A DNA stretch of 13,201 bases, from the NCBI GenBank assembly GCA_021817875.1, contig JAKAFQ010000052.1:1-13201 (forward strand), written 5' to 3'. Source of the stretch: Pseudomonadota bacterium. GTDB lineage: Bacteria > Pseudomonadota > Gammaproteobacteria > Steroidobacterales > Steroidobacteraceae. Both the position numbers and the translations under genes were made by a program. The first letter of the stretch is position 1. Each line of letters starts with the position of its first letter. The notes beneath the pieces were generated by a model, which was not told the DNA's origin, did no database searches, and saw nothing but the letters and a program-made list of their open reading frames with translations. Positions 6,798 through 13,201 of the stretch are shown one piece after another.

Positions 6798-6827
6798 TTG
6801 TGCGTAGCCGCCGAACTGGGTTATCTT
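6798..6827 (+). promoter_or_regulatory. Weak promoter candidate in the korB-RRM gene gap (6776-7024)
   Basis: TTGTGC (6798-6803) is followed after 18 nt by TATCTT (6822-6827; four of six match TATAAT). It would give a leader of about 190 nt for the RNA-binding protein gene. Within that leader GCTCGG-CTG-CCGAGC (6872-6886) is a perfect 6-bp hairpin without a T-run. The rest of the 249-bp gap shows no gene and no better signal. Low-confidence pattern match. Confidence 0.2.
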
Positions 6828-7024
6828 GCCAGCCGGTCTGTGACCTTTCCCTTTCCTGCCGCCTGCTGCCCGCTCGGCTGCCGAGCCGGCTTACGGAGAA
6901 AAGCTGAATCGTTCCCGACCAGGTGGCAGAGATCCTGCCGGTGATTGTTCGGAAGCCGCACTCCTGCGCGACACACGATGAGAGCGTACGGGGTCGGTAT
7001 GTTCCGTTTCTGGAGTTTGATTGC

Positions 7025-7306
7025 ATGACGAAGATTTACGTCGGAAACCTTCCGTTTTCGGCCAGTGAGAGTGAAGTCCGCGAGCTGTTCGCACAGCACG
7101 GGACCGTGGAATCCGTGAGCCTGATCACCGATCGGGAGACCGGCAGGCCACGCGGCTTCGGGTTCGTGGAGATGGCGCGCGCAGATGCGACCCGAGCCAT
7201 CCAGAACCTGAACGGCAGGGAGCTCGGCGGGCGTGCGCTGCGGGTCAACGAGGCCCAGGAGCGCGGCGGCGGCGGCGGCCGCGGCGGCGCTCCGAAGCGC
7301 TGGTAA
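7025..7306 (+). CDS. Small RRM-type RNA-binding protein
   Basis: A 93-aa protein made of one RNA recognition motif plus a glycine-rich tail. RNP2 is IYVGNL at 4-9 and RNP1 is RGFGFVEM at 43-50, with the aromatic residues that stack on RNA bases present (Y5, F45, F47). Residues 77-93 form a Gly/Arg tail (ERGGGGGRGG). Such bacterial RRM proteins are common in proteobacteria and cyanobacteria, where some respond to cold; their targets in proteobacteria are mostly unknown. The start at ATG 7025 has a clear GGAG nine nt upstream and matches the usual MxKIYVGNL beginning; the frame stays open further upstream to 6923 but lacks family sequence. It appears monocistronic: a 249-nt gap precedes it and a very strong terminator follows 16 nt after the stop. 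Confidence 0.93.
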   Translation: MTKIYVGNLPFSASESEVRELFAQHGTVESVSLITDRETGRPRGFGFVEMARADATRAIQNLNGRELGGRALRVNEAQERGGGGGRGGAPKRW

Positions 7307-7322
7307 GCCATTCGGTCGAGGC

Positions 7323-7358
7323 GGCCGGTCTCAGGCTTCGGTCTGGGACCGGCCTTTT
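7323..7358 (+). terminator. Intrinsic terminator of the RRM protein gene
   Basis: GGCCGGTCTCAG (7323-7334) pairs with CTGGGACCGGCC (7343-7354), with one T-G wobble. The loop GCTTCGGT itself closes as a C(TTCG)G tetraloop, giving about 14 stacked pairs. TTTT follows (7355-7358). It begins 16 nt behind the stop codon at 7306. One of the most stable structures in the window. Confidence 0.9.
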
Positions 7359-7441
7359 CCATTGGCGGCAGGTCGCTGCCTGCCGGAGGTCCGGCTCGTC
7401 CCGAGCTTTACCCCTGGCCGGGCGGTGGTATCCCGCGTTCA

Positions 7442-7528
7442 GGACCGCTCCGGGCGGTTCTGTCCGGCGAGCCGGTGGGTATCGCAGCTCGATACCCTGA
7501 CTGAGGCTCACCGGCAGTCTTTCTTTTG
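7442..7528 (+). other. Row of four adjacent hairpins ending in a T-rich tract, upstream of bTHX
   Basis: Consecutive inverted repeats: GGACCGC/GCGGTTC (7442-7460), CCGG-CGAG-CCGG (7464-7475), a perfect 8-bp repeat GGGTATCG-CAGCT-CGATACCC (7477-7497), and GACTG/CAGTC (7499-7519) followed by TTTCTTTT (7520-7527). Two more lie upstream: GGCAGG/CCTGCC (7367-7384) and GCTCG/CGAGC (7394-7406). The row sits between the RRM terminator and the bTHX promoter. It may be a structured small RNA with a weak terminator, or operators; I could not find a convincing promoter in front of it. No known RNA family is recognised. Confidence 0.3.
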
Positions 7529-7551
7529 CAGCATGTCTGCGCGGCGCGCTT

Positions 7552-7560
7552 TGATACACT
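7552..7560 (+). promoter_or_regulatory. Extended -10 promoter of bTHX and probably ppa
   Basis: TGATACACT is an extended -10 element: TGn followed by TACACT (7555-7560). No good -35 box is found at the usual distance, which extended -10 promoters tolerate. Transcription would begin near 7567, giving a leader of about 29 nt that contains the GGGAG ribosome-binding site at 7585-7589 for the ATG at 7596. Confidence 0.5.
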
Positions 7561-7595
7561 GCGCGCCCGATTCAGCACCGACCTGGGAGTATTCG

Positions 7596-7706
7596 ATGGG
7601 CAAGGGCGACATGAGAACCCGCCGTGGCAAGATCTATCGGGGTTCGTTCGGCAAGACTCGGACAAAAGGCGCCGCGAAGAAGGTCAGACGCGCCGTCAAG
7701 AAGTAA
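7596..7706 (+). CDS. 30S ribosomal protein bTHX
   Basis: A 36-aa, extremely basic protein starting [20 protein letters not shown], which matches the bTHX (Thx) family described from the Thermus 30S subunit, where the peptide sits in the head and stabilises RNA helices. The Thermus protein is about 26 aa; this one has an additional Lys/Arg/Ala-rich tail (KKVRRAVKK). The ATG has GGGAG six nt upstream and an extended -10 promoter further upstream. The pyrophosphatase gene begins 32 nt after the stop, so the two are probably co-transcribed. Because of its length it is easily missed by gene finders, but the N-terminal motif is diagnostic. Confidence 0.92.
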   Translation: MGKGDMRTRRGKIYRGSFGKTRTKGAAKKVRRAVKK

Positions 7707-7738
7707 TTTCATTCACGTACCGGCGGCGGGCCTGCGGC

Positions 7739-8356
7739 ATGGTTCAAGCAGCGCATTCCCACTTCCACTGGCGTCCGCATCCGTGGCACGGCCTCGATCC
7801 CGGTCCGGACTGTCCGGAGGTCGTGACCGCGTATATCGAGATCACGCCGTTCGATCTCATGAAGTACGAGGTCGACAAGACCACTGGCTACCTGCGCGTA
7901 GACCGGCCGCAGCGGACCTCCTCGCATCCGCCTTCGCTCTATGGCTTCATCCCTCAGACATACTGTGGCGAGCGGGTGCGGCGCCTCGCGCCCGGTTGTG
8001 ACCGCGGGGACGGCGATCCGCTTGACATCTGCGTGATCAGCGAGCGGCCGATCACCCACTCCGAAATCCTGCTGCGGGCCCGCATCCTGGGGGGCCTGAA
8101 GATCATCGACCGGGGCGAGGCCGACGACAAGATCGTGGCGGTACTCGAGGGAGATTACGTGTGGGGCGCAGCGCGCGAGCTCGCCGACCTGCCGGCGGCG
8201 CTGGTGGAACGCCTGGAGCATTATTTCTCGACGTACAAGCTGGTGCCCGGTGAGCCAGCAGGGATTCACCTCGCCGGCCGCTACGGTCACGAAGCGGCCG
8301 CTCAGGTGATCCTCGCGGCGATCGAGGATTATCGCGAGTCTTTCGGCGGCCCTTAG
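7739..8356 (+). CDS. ppa: Inorganic pyrophosphatase, class I
   Basis: A 205-aa soluble enzyme that hydrolyses pyrophosphate to phosphate with Mg2+. The family signature DGDPLDI is at 91-97, giving the metal-binding aspartates D91 and D96. Other expected active-site residues are E34 (YIEI), K42 (KYEVDK), R56 (VDR), Y68 (LYGFIP), D129 and K131 (DDKIVAV), and Y166-K167 (TYK). It is longer than E. coli Ppa (176 aa), with an N-terminal HPWHGLDPG segment typical of a subgroup of class I enzymes. The ATG at 7739 has only a weak ribosome-binding site; the frame remains open upstream, overlapping bTHX, without family sequence. Its stop overlaps the stop of the opposite-strand hotdog gene by 4 bp, with no terminator between them. 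Confidence 0.95.
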   Translation: MVQAAHSHFHWRPHPWHGLDPGPDCPEVVTAYIEITPFDLMKYEVDKTTGYLRVDRPQRTSSHPPSLYGFIPQTYCGERVRRLAPGCDRGDGDPLDICVISERPITHSEILLRARILGGLKIIDRGEADDKIVAVLEGDYVWGAARELADLPAALVERLEHYFSTYKLVPGEPAGIHLAGRYGHEAAAQVILAAIEDYRESFGGP

Positions 8357-9075
8357 TTCCGGGACGACCCGGGCCCGGGGTCTCTGGGCTCGACCCACAC
8401 TGCGCGGGCGCTGGCGCAGAGGTCACGGTCCTCAGCGAAGATCGCCGTTGCGGCGATGTGCTTGCGTCCGTCGGACTCGATCCCCCAGCCCACGACGGTG
8501 CACTGCTCGCCCACGTGCACCAGGCGGTTCACGTGAACCGTGATCTCCCCGAGCAGCATCATGCGGTCATCGAGGCTCACGGCGTAGAAACCCGGGCAGT
8601 CGAGCGCGGCCGACATGAACTCGGGCCGTACCTTGCCGTCCCCCCGGTCGAGTGAGCTATCCGGCACCCACGGAGCCGCCACCAGATCACGCTCCGGGAT
8701 CGGCCCGGCGAAGATACGCATGCCGTCGCCGCGCGGGCGGCCCGTGCCGCAGACGAAACAGGTCGGGAAGCGGTGATGCGCGAACCCGGCATACCGGCGC
8801 GAGGCTTCCACCGCTTCGAAATACGCTGGAGGCGGGCGCAGGGGCAGTTCCAGCGTGGCGGGTCTGGCCTCGGCGATCCGCTGTTCCCCGAGCGTGATGG
8901 TGAGCTCGCCGTTTTCGAGCGCCTGCACCGTGAGCGGCGTGTCGAGGGGGGGTGGCCGGATCAGACGGACCGTGACGGTCTGCGCCCCATGAGCGGCCAC
9001 GCAGCCGGCGAAGTAGCCGCCATTGGCGGAATGGGCCGGCCCGCAGAAACGGCGGGCAATGCTCAGAGCGGCCAT
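8353..9075 (-). CDS. Hotdog-fold (thioesterase-superfamily-like) protein of unknown function
   Basis: A 240-aa protein that appears to be two hotdog-like halves. The first half has [15 protein letters not shown] (10-24), resembling the active-site helix region of PaaI/acyl-CoA thioesterases (HxxNGG), then [15 protein letters not shown]. The second half has [20 protein letters not shown] (103-122), with a CxxC pair C106/C109, and [10 protein letters not shown] (157-166). I know similar sequences as uncharacterised 'thioesterase family' proteins; substrate and catalysis are unknown. ATG 9075 is preferred over GTG 9090 because AAGG stands six nt upstream. It begins 24 nt after the trpA stop, so it is probably the last gene of the trp operon, and it ends tail-to-tail with ppa. 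Confidence 0.8.
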   Translation of the reverse strand: MAALSIARRFCGPAHSANGGYFAGCVAAHGAQTVTVRLIRPPPLDTPLTVQALENGELTITLGEQRIAEARPATLELPLRPPPAYFEAVEASRRYAGFAHHRFPTCFVCGTGRPRGDGMRIFAGPIPERDLVAAPWVPDSSLDRGDGKVRPEFMSAALDCPGFYAVSLDDRMMLLGEITVHVNRLVHVGEQCTVVGWGIESDGRKHIAATAIFAEDRDLCASARAVWVEPRDPGPGSSRN

Positions 9076-9099
9076 GGCCCACCTTAGCACAGGCCCGCT

Positions 9100-9873
9100 T
9101 CAGCGGCGCCGCAGCGCTCCCAACCACCGAGCCGGATCCTCGCCCCGCTCCAGCACCTCCACCAGGGCAGAACCGACCACTACGCCATCGACGTGGTCTC
9201 GCAACCGCTCGAGCTGCTCGCGGCTGCGGATCCCGAACCCGGCACACACCGGCACAGGTGAGAGGGCACGGACGCGGTCCAGGTATCCGGTGACTTCGGG
9301 CGGCACGGAGACGCTCTTGCCCGTGGTGCCGGTCATGGTGACCGCATACACGAATCCCCGGCTGGCGGCGCAGAGGCGCTGCAGCCGCTGCGGCTTCGTG
9401 ACGGGTGTGACCATCTGCACCAGCGCAAGACCCCGTCCCGATAGGGTTTCGCGCAGTGCTTCGCCTTCGTCTAGGGGCAGATCCGGTACGATGAAGCCGG
9501 CCACCCCGGCCCGCCCGGCCGAGTCCGCGAGACGTTCTGCGCCGAAGGCGAGCAGCGGATTGAGGTAACTCATCAGCACCAGCGGCGCCTGGGGCCTGGG
9601 TGTCATGCCCTCGAGCGTCGCCAGGATCCAGCCGAGCGTAACGCCCTGCGAGAGAGCGATCCGGCTGGAGCGCTGGATGGTGACCCCGTCGGCCATCGGA
9701 TCGCTGAACGGCACGCCGATTTCGACGACGTCCGCACCTTCCGCGACTTGCCGCAGATCCGTCAGGAACCGTTCGCGGCTCGGAAAGCCGGCGGTCAGGT
9801 AGGCGACCAGGGCGGGTTCTCCCCGGGCATTGGCCGCGCGGATGGCGGCGCTGATCGACTCGTGGGCGTTCAT
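9100..9873 (-). CDS. trpA: Tryptophan synthase alpha chain
   Basis: A 257-aa TIM-barrel subunit that cleaves indole-3-glycerol phosphate to indole and glyceraldehyde 3-phosphate. Catalytic E51 (VVEIGVPFSDP) and D62 (MADGVTIQ) correspond to E49 and D60 of the Salmonella enzyme. YLTAGFP at 25-31 and the phosphate-loop region TGTTGKS and GFGIRS are also present. The length is slightly below the usual 268 aa, owing to a shorter C-terminus. The ATG overlaps the trpB stop as ATGA (9870-9873), with AAAGG shortly upstream inside trpB, the usual coupling for the two chains of the alpha2-beta2 complex. The conserved Pro of ADGPTIQ is Val64 here. The call is secure. Confidence 0.96.
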   Translation of the reverse strand: MNAHESISAAIRAANARGEPALVAYLTAGFPSRERFLTDLRQVAEGADVVEIGVPFSDPMADGVTIQRSSRIALSQGVTLGWILATLEGMTPRPQAPLVLMSYLNPLLAFGAERLADSAGRAGVAGFIVPDLPLDEGEALRETLSGRGLALVQMVTPVTKPQRLQRLCAASRGFVYAVTMTGTTGKSVSVPPEVTGYLDRVRALSPVPVCAGFGIRSREQLERLRDHVDGVVVGSALVEVLERGEDPARWLGALRRR

Positions 9874-11105
9874 TGCTCGCCTTTCAACAAGGTCTGCTGC
9901 AGGGTCGGCATGTCCTTGTCGCCGCGGCCGGACAGGCACACCACGATGGAGCCGCCCGGGTGACGCTGCGCCCAGCGTTTCGCTCCGGCGAGCGCGTGCG
10001 CGCTCTCGAGCGCCGGCAGGATGCCCTCCGCTTCGCACAGCGCACGCACGGCCTCCAGAGCCTCTTCATCGCCGGCGCTCTCGTAGCGCACGCGGCCGGT
10101 GCTGGCGAGCAGCGCGTGTTCGGGGCCGACCCCGGGATAGTCGAGACCTGCGGACACCGAATGGGTTTCCTGGACCTGACCATCCGTATCCTGAAGCAGC
10201 ATGGAATAGCTGCCGTGCAGTACCCCGGGATGGCCGAACGAGATCGTCGCGGCATTGCCCCCGAGCGCCGCGCTCCTGCCCCCGGCCTCCACCCCGATGA
10301 TCTCGACCTCGCGGTCCGGCACGAATGCATGGAACATGCCGATGGAGTTCGATCCCCCGCCCACGCAGGCGATCACCGCGTCGGGCAACGCGCCGGTCTC
10401 CTGCCGGATCTGTGCGCGCGCCTCGCGGCCGATCACGGCCTGCAGCTCGCGCACCAGGTAGGGGTAGGGATGCGGCCCCACGGCCGACCCGAGCAGGTAG
10501 TAAGTCCCGAGCGGATCCGACACCCAGTCGCGCAGCGCTTCGTCGATGGCCGCGCGCAACGTGGCATCGCCGTTCGTTACCGGCACCACGGTGGCGCCCA
10601 GCAGTCGCATCCGTCCCACGTTGGGGGCCTGACGTTCCATGTCGACCGCCCCCATGTAGACGGTGCATGGCAGACCGAGGCGTGCGCAGGCCGCCGCGCT
10701 TGCCACGCCGTGCTGACCCGCACCGGTCTCCGCGACGATGCGCCCGGCGCCGAGGCGCTTGGCGAGCAGCGCCTGCCCCAGGGCGTTGTTGATCTTGTGT
10801 GCGCCGGTGTGCGCCAGGTCCTCGCGTTTCAACCACACGCGCGCGCCCCAGCGCGCCGACAGGCTTGCGGCAAAGGTCAGCGCCGTCGGCCGGCCCACCC
10901 AGCTCGAGAGTTCCTGCGCGAGCTGCTGCTGGAAGGAAGGCGCGTGCAGGTATTCCCTTACGCCCTCCTCGAGCCGGTCGAGCGCCGGGATGAGCGTCTC
11001 GGGAACATAACGGCCACCGAACGGGCCGAATCGACCGCGCGCATCCGGGAACCGCCCCGCGATCAGGTCGGCCAGGGGGTCTGTGGTGTCAGTGCTTGAG
11101 CTCAC
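9870..11105 (-). CDS. trpB: Tryptophan synthase beta chain
   Basis: A 411-aa PLP enzyme that condenses indole with serine. The PLP lysine is K104 in HTGAHKINNALGQ, the catalytic Glu is E126 in AETGAGQHG, and the phosphate of PLP is held by the loop GGGSNSIGMF. The C-terminal LSGRGDKDM is also typical. This is the standard TrpB1 form, expected to work with TrpA. The start is GTG at 11105, supported by an excellent GAGGAG eight nt upstream. It overlaps trpA by 4 nt downstream and is separated from trpF by 111 nt upstream, the only sizeable gap in the trp cluster. The call is secure. Confidence 0.97.
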   Translation of the reverse strand: MSSSTDTTDPLADLIAGRFPDARGRFGPFGGRYVPETLIPALDRLEEGVREYLHAPSFQQQLAQELSSWVGRPTALTFAASLSARWGARVWLKREDLAHTGAHKINNALGQALLAKRLGAGRIVAETGAGQHGVASAAACARLGLPCTVYMGAVDMERQAPNVGRMRLLGATVVPVTNGDATLRAAIDEALRDWVSDPLGTYYLLGSAVGPHPYPYLVRELQAVIGREARAQIRQETGALPDAVIACVGGGSNSIGMFHAFVPDREVEIIGVEAGGRSAALGGNAATISFGHPGVLHGSYSMLLQDTDGQVQETHSVSAGLDYPGVGPEHALLASTGRVRYESAGDEEALEAVRALCEAEGILPALESAHALAGAKRWAQRHPGGSIVVCLSGRGDKDMPTLQQTLLKGEQ

Positions 11106-11148
11106 AATCGCGACTCCTCGAGATATTCAGCATGCGGCGTACTGCCTC

Positions 11149-11190
11149 ACCGGAACCGGTCACACGGCGGGCGGCACGCGGCGTTCCGGT
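11149..11190 (-). other. Inverted repeat in the 111-bp trpF-trpB gap
   Basis: The 111 nt between trpF and trpB (11106-11216) hold no gene. ACCGGAAC (11149-11156) and GTTCCGGT (11183-11190) are perfect 8-bp inverted arms around a GC-rich 26-nt centre. No T-run is present, so it is not an intrinsic terminator. The only other signal is the strong trpB ribosome-binding site. It could be an mRNA stem-loop that shields the trpBA part, or an operator of an internal promoter; no good -35/-10 pair is seen. Confidence 0.3.
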
Positions 11191-11216
11191 TCAGTCGTCA
11201 TCGATGCGCTCGGCGA

Positions 11217-11801
11217 TCACGTGGTGCCTGCGTCGCGTGCCGCGGCCACGAACCTCGCCACCGCGCTCGGGTCCTTTACGCCCGGGCTCGACTCGACGCC
11301 ACTCGAGACATCGACACCAAACGGACGCACCGCAACGATCGCCGCCGCCACGTTGTCAGGGTCGAGGCCTCCGGCCAGCACCAGCTCGGTGCGCCGCGCG
11401 ACCTTTCTGGCTACGTTCCAGTCGCACAAACGGCCCACGCCGCTCGAGGGGCCCTCGAACAGCAGCCGCGTGGGCAGCGCCTCGGCGGTGTTCGAGTCGC
11501 GCAAAACCGGCAGCCGCTCCAGCTCTCTCGGCAGGCGCAGCCGTGCCAGATCCCTCGCGTCGGTCTGCAGCACGTCGGGCCGGAATTCCGCGAGTATCTC
11601 ATCCACCTGGCGCTGGTCCGGATGGCGGGTGACGGCCACGCAGCGTAGTTTGCCGCGCGCGGGCGCCGCGAGCAGCGCCGCTTCCCGGGGCGTCACTCGC
11701 CGCGGTGAGTCCGCGAACACGAAGCCGATGGCCGCGACGCTTGCATCCAGCGCCGCCGCCACGGCCTCAGCCGTCCTCATGCCGCAGATCTTGATCCACA
11801 T
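11217..11801 (-). CDS. trpF: Phosphoribosylanthranilate isomerase
   Basis: A 194-aa single-domain TIM barrel that converts N-(5'-phosphoribosyl)anthranilate to its 1-deoxyribulose form by Amadori rearrangement. The general base is C6 in KICGMR. Phosphate-binding and core motifs IGFVFADSPR (25-34), LAGGLDPDNV and GVDVSSGVE are present, followed by PGVKD. The usual catalytic Asp of the family (in 'LLDA'-type segments; D126 in Thermotoga TrpF) seems to be replaced by E116 in LLFEGPSSGVG; a Glu variant should still allow catalysis. The ATG overlaps the trpC stop by one base (TGATG), implying coupling. It is slightly shorter than the usual 200-210 aa. Freestanding, unlike the TrpC-F fusion of E. 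coli. Confidence 0.95.
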   Translation of the reverse strand: MWIKICGMRTAEAVAAALDASVAAIGFVFADSPRRVTPREAALLAAPARGKLRCVAVTRHPDQRQVDEILAEFRPDVLQTDARDLARLRLPRELERLPVLRDSNTAEALPTRLLFEGPSSGVGRLCDWNVARKVARRTELVLAGGLDPDNVAAAIVAVRPFGVDVSSGVESSPGVKDPSAVARFVAAARDAGTT

Positions 11802-12652
11802 CAGGCGGATCCCGTGCGGGCGCGGCCGCCTCGTCCGGCGCGAAGCATGGCTTGGGCCAGATCCCCGGGGTTTTCCTCGCGCATCAGGGCGCTGCCGACG
11901 AGCGCGAGATCGTAGCCGGCCCGTGCGAGGCGGCCGGCATCCTCGGCCGAACCGACACCGCTCTCGGCCACCCGCGGCAGGTTGTCAGGCAGCAGCGGCG
12001 CAAGCTGCTCGAGGCGCCGGGGCACCACCTGCAGCGTCGTGAGATCGCGCGAATTGACGCCCGCCAGCAGTCCAGTGCCGCCGAGCTTCGCCGCGAGGTC
12101 ATGCAGCCGGTCGATGTCACGCTCGTCGAAAGTCTCGATCAGCACGAAAAGGCTGAGTTCCCGGGCTCGCCGGATCAAGGTTGCGGCCTCGGCATCGCCG
12201 AGCATCCGCAGGATCAGCAGCACCCCGCCGGCGCCTGAGGCGCGCGCTTCGGCCACCTGGTAGGGGTCCACGAGGAAGTCCTTGCGCATGGCCGGCACGG
12301 CCAGTGGCCGGAGAGCGGCGGACGCGGTCTCGAGATGCTCGAGGCTGCCGTCGAACCGGCTGGGCTCGGTCAGGACCGAGACCGCGCATGCGCCGGCACG
12401 AGCATAGCCGCTCACACGCTCCACCACGTTCTCAGCGTCTTTGAGCCGGCCGGCGGCGGGCGAGCGCAGCTTCAATTCGGCAATCAGGTCGAAGCCGCCG
12501 GGCGTCAGGCGCAGATCGGGAGGCGGCTCGGTGGCGAGCGCCCGGCGCATCAGCTCCGGCTCGGGACAGGAGGCCCGGGCGAGGCGCGTCCGCTCGCGAC
12601 TGGAGGCCGCCATGTGTGCGAGAAAATCCGGGTTCTCAGGGGCACGGGTCAC
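11801..12652 (-). CDS. trpC: Indole-3-glycerol phosphate synthase (divergent)
   Basis: A 283-aa TIM barrel that closes the indole ring of CdRP. The catalytic set is intact: E59 and K61 (IAELKLRSP), K124 (MRKDFLVDPYQ), E173 (LIETFDE), N200 (GVNSRDL) and E230 (AESGV), plus the phosphate site ALVGSALM. The normal SPSKG segment reads SPAAG, and the first 50 residues are unlike the common bacterial form, so it is a divergent but probably active member. The start is GTG at 12652: GGAGG stands five nt upstream and the resulting N-terminus includes DFLAHMAASSRER, typical of the family. The in-frame ATG at 12613 lacks a ribosome-binding site. It overlaps the 3' end of trpD by 17 nt and touches trpF. 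Not fused to trpF. Confidence 0.93.
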   Translation of the reverse strand: MTRAPENPDFLAHMAASSRERTRLARASCPEPELMRRALATEPPPDLRLTPGGFDLIAELKLRSPAAGRLKDAENVVERVSGYARAGACAVSVLTEPSRFDGSLEHLETASAALRPLAVPAMRKDFLVDPYQVAEARASGAGGVLLILRMLGDAEAATLIRRARELSLFVLIETFDERDIDRLHDLAAKLGGTGLLAGVNSRDLTTLQVVPRRLEQLAPLLPDNLPRVAESGVGSAEDAGRLARAGYDLALVGSALMREENPGDLAQAMLRAGRGGRARTGSA

Positions 12653-13201
12653 GGGCGCCTCCAGCGGTGGTGAGCGTACGCAGCACGCGGAGCGCCGCAC
12701 CGCTGTCGATGGCATCGGCGGCGCGCTCGAGTGCCTCGCGCGGAGCAGTGGCGAGGCCGGCGACTTCCAGGGCGAGCGCCGCGCCGAGCAGCAGGCAGTC
12801 CCGGTGCGGTCCGCGATCCTCGCCCGCGAGCACCGCGCGAAGCGCCTGGGCATTGTAGCGGGCATCGCCGCCGGCCAGCGCGCGTGCCTCGCAGCGCCGC
12901 AGGCCGTAATCCTCCGGCGCCCGGCTGCGCTGGGCAACCTGCCCCGGCCGCACGTCGAAGACTGTGAAAGGACCGACGGGCGTCGGCTCATCCCACCCGT
13001 CCGCGCCGTGAATCACGAAGGCCCGCTCGATCGCCATGCCCGATAGTGCCTCGGCCATCAATGCGGCGATTTCCGGGCTGAACGCGCCGATCATGCGCAG
13101 CGGCGGCTGCGCCGGGTTGGTCAGCGGGCCCAGGATGTTGAAAATGGTGCGGACCCCGAGCGCGGAACGCACCGCCGCCACGGCACGGGTCGAGATCGGA
13201 A
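12636..13201 (-). CDS. trpD: Anthranilate phosphoribosyltransferase (C-terminal part; start lies beyond the window)
   Basis: The last 187 residues of an enzyme of about 340 aa that joins anthranilate to PRPP. The PRPP-binding GTGGD region is outside the window. Visible are the family motif GVRTIFNILGPLTNP, then RAFVIHGADGWDE, and GGDARYNAQALRAVLAG with the following HRDCLLLGAALAL, where the family often has Asn in place of the Gly. The frame is open to the window edge (reading PISTRAVAAVRS before the first motif), so the apparent start at GTG 13181 is not the real one. The stop at 12636 lies inside trpC, 17 nt past its GTG. First visible gene of the leftward trpD-C-F-B-A-hotdog cluster; trpE, trpG and any attenuator would be to the right. 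Confidence 0.94.
   Translation of the reverse strand, partial: PISTRAVAAVRSALGVRTIFNILGPLTNPAQPPLRMIGAFSPEIAALMAEALSGMAIERAFVIHGADGWDEPTPVGPFTVFDVRPGQVAQRSRAPEDYGLRRCEARALAGGDARYNAQALRAVLAGEDRGPHRDCLLLGAALALEVAGLATAPREALERAADAIDSGAALRVLRTLTTAGGARDPCP

Noticed and set aside
6872..6886. Terminator behind korB (GCTCGG-CTG-CCGAGC)
   Set aside because: A perfect hairpin, but nearly 100 nt past korB and with no T-run; kept only as a leader hairpin of the RRM gene.
9873..11099. Plus-strand open frame of 408 codons opposite trpB
   Set aside because: Mirror of trpB codon bias, with no family motif; trpB itself is unmistakable.
12574..12613. trpC start at ATG 12613
   Set aside because: No ribosome-binding site, whereas GTG 12652 has GGAGG at ideal distance and a family-like N-terminus.
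12636..13181. trpD as a complete gene from GTG 13181
   Set aside because: The frame remains open to the window edge and the PRPP-binding N-terminal half is missing, so the gene is cut by the window, not short.

Overview
The window is a GC-rich stretch of bacterial chromosome, most likely from a gammaproteobacterium. The main support is the gene order ubiE-ubiJ-ubiB, which matches Escherichia coli and includes the proteobacterial accessory factor UbiJ. The protein families (freestanding trpC, long class I pyrophosphatase, bTHX) agree with this. A genus cannot be named from the sequence alone. I see no insertion sequence, phage gene, tRNA, rRNA or CRISPR array; the window reads as core-type chromosome.

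Layout. (1) 1-1585, minus strand: ubiE, ubiJ and the 5' part of ubiB, a ubiquinone-biosynthesis operon. (2) 1586-1933: a divergent regulatory region of about 350 bp. It holds a probable ubiE promoter, a compact stem-loop, a rightward sigma-70-like promoter followed about 60 nt later by a textbook intrinsic terminator (a candidate small RNA or attenuated leader), and a 17-bp dyad that resembles an NtrC operator. (3) 1934-6775, plus strand: three genes for a 2-oxoacid:acceptor oxidoreductase. They are an NAD(P)H/FAD/iron-sulfur electron-transfer subunit (KorC-like), a fused gamma-alpha subunit (KorA) and a thiamine-diphosphate beta subunit (KorB). The closest described arrangement I know is the three-subunit 2-oxoglutarate:NADP+ oxidoreductase KorABC of Azoarcus evansii. 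(4) 7025-7358: a small RRM-type RNA-binding protein gene with its own strong terminator. (5) 7359-8356: a hairpin-rich spacer, then a tiny ribosomal protein gene (bTHX) with an extended -10 promoter, then inorganic pyrophosphatase. (6) 8353-13201, minus strand: trpD (partial), trpC, trpF, trpB, trpA and a hotdog-fold protein, tightly packed except for a 111-bp gap between trpF and trpB.

How the genes work together. The ubi genes make the respiratory quinone. The kor operon would oxidise a 2-oxoacid, probably 2-oxoglutarate, with CoA and pass electrons to ferredoxin and/or NAD(P). That is an unusual companion or alternative to the 2-oxoglutarate dehydrogenase of an aerobe. The trp genes convert anthranilate to tryptophan. 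The RRM protein, bTHX and pyrophosphatase are translation and growth housekeeping functions.

The less ordinary parts are the kor operon and its regulatory region, the trp operon tail carrying a hotdog protein of unknown role, and the cluster of inverted repeats before bTHX. I found no clear evidence of a wholly novel system.
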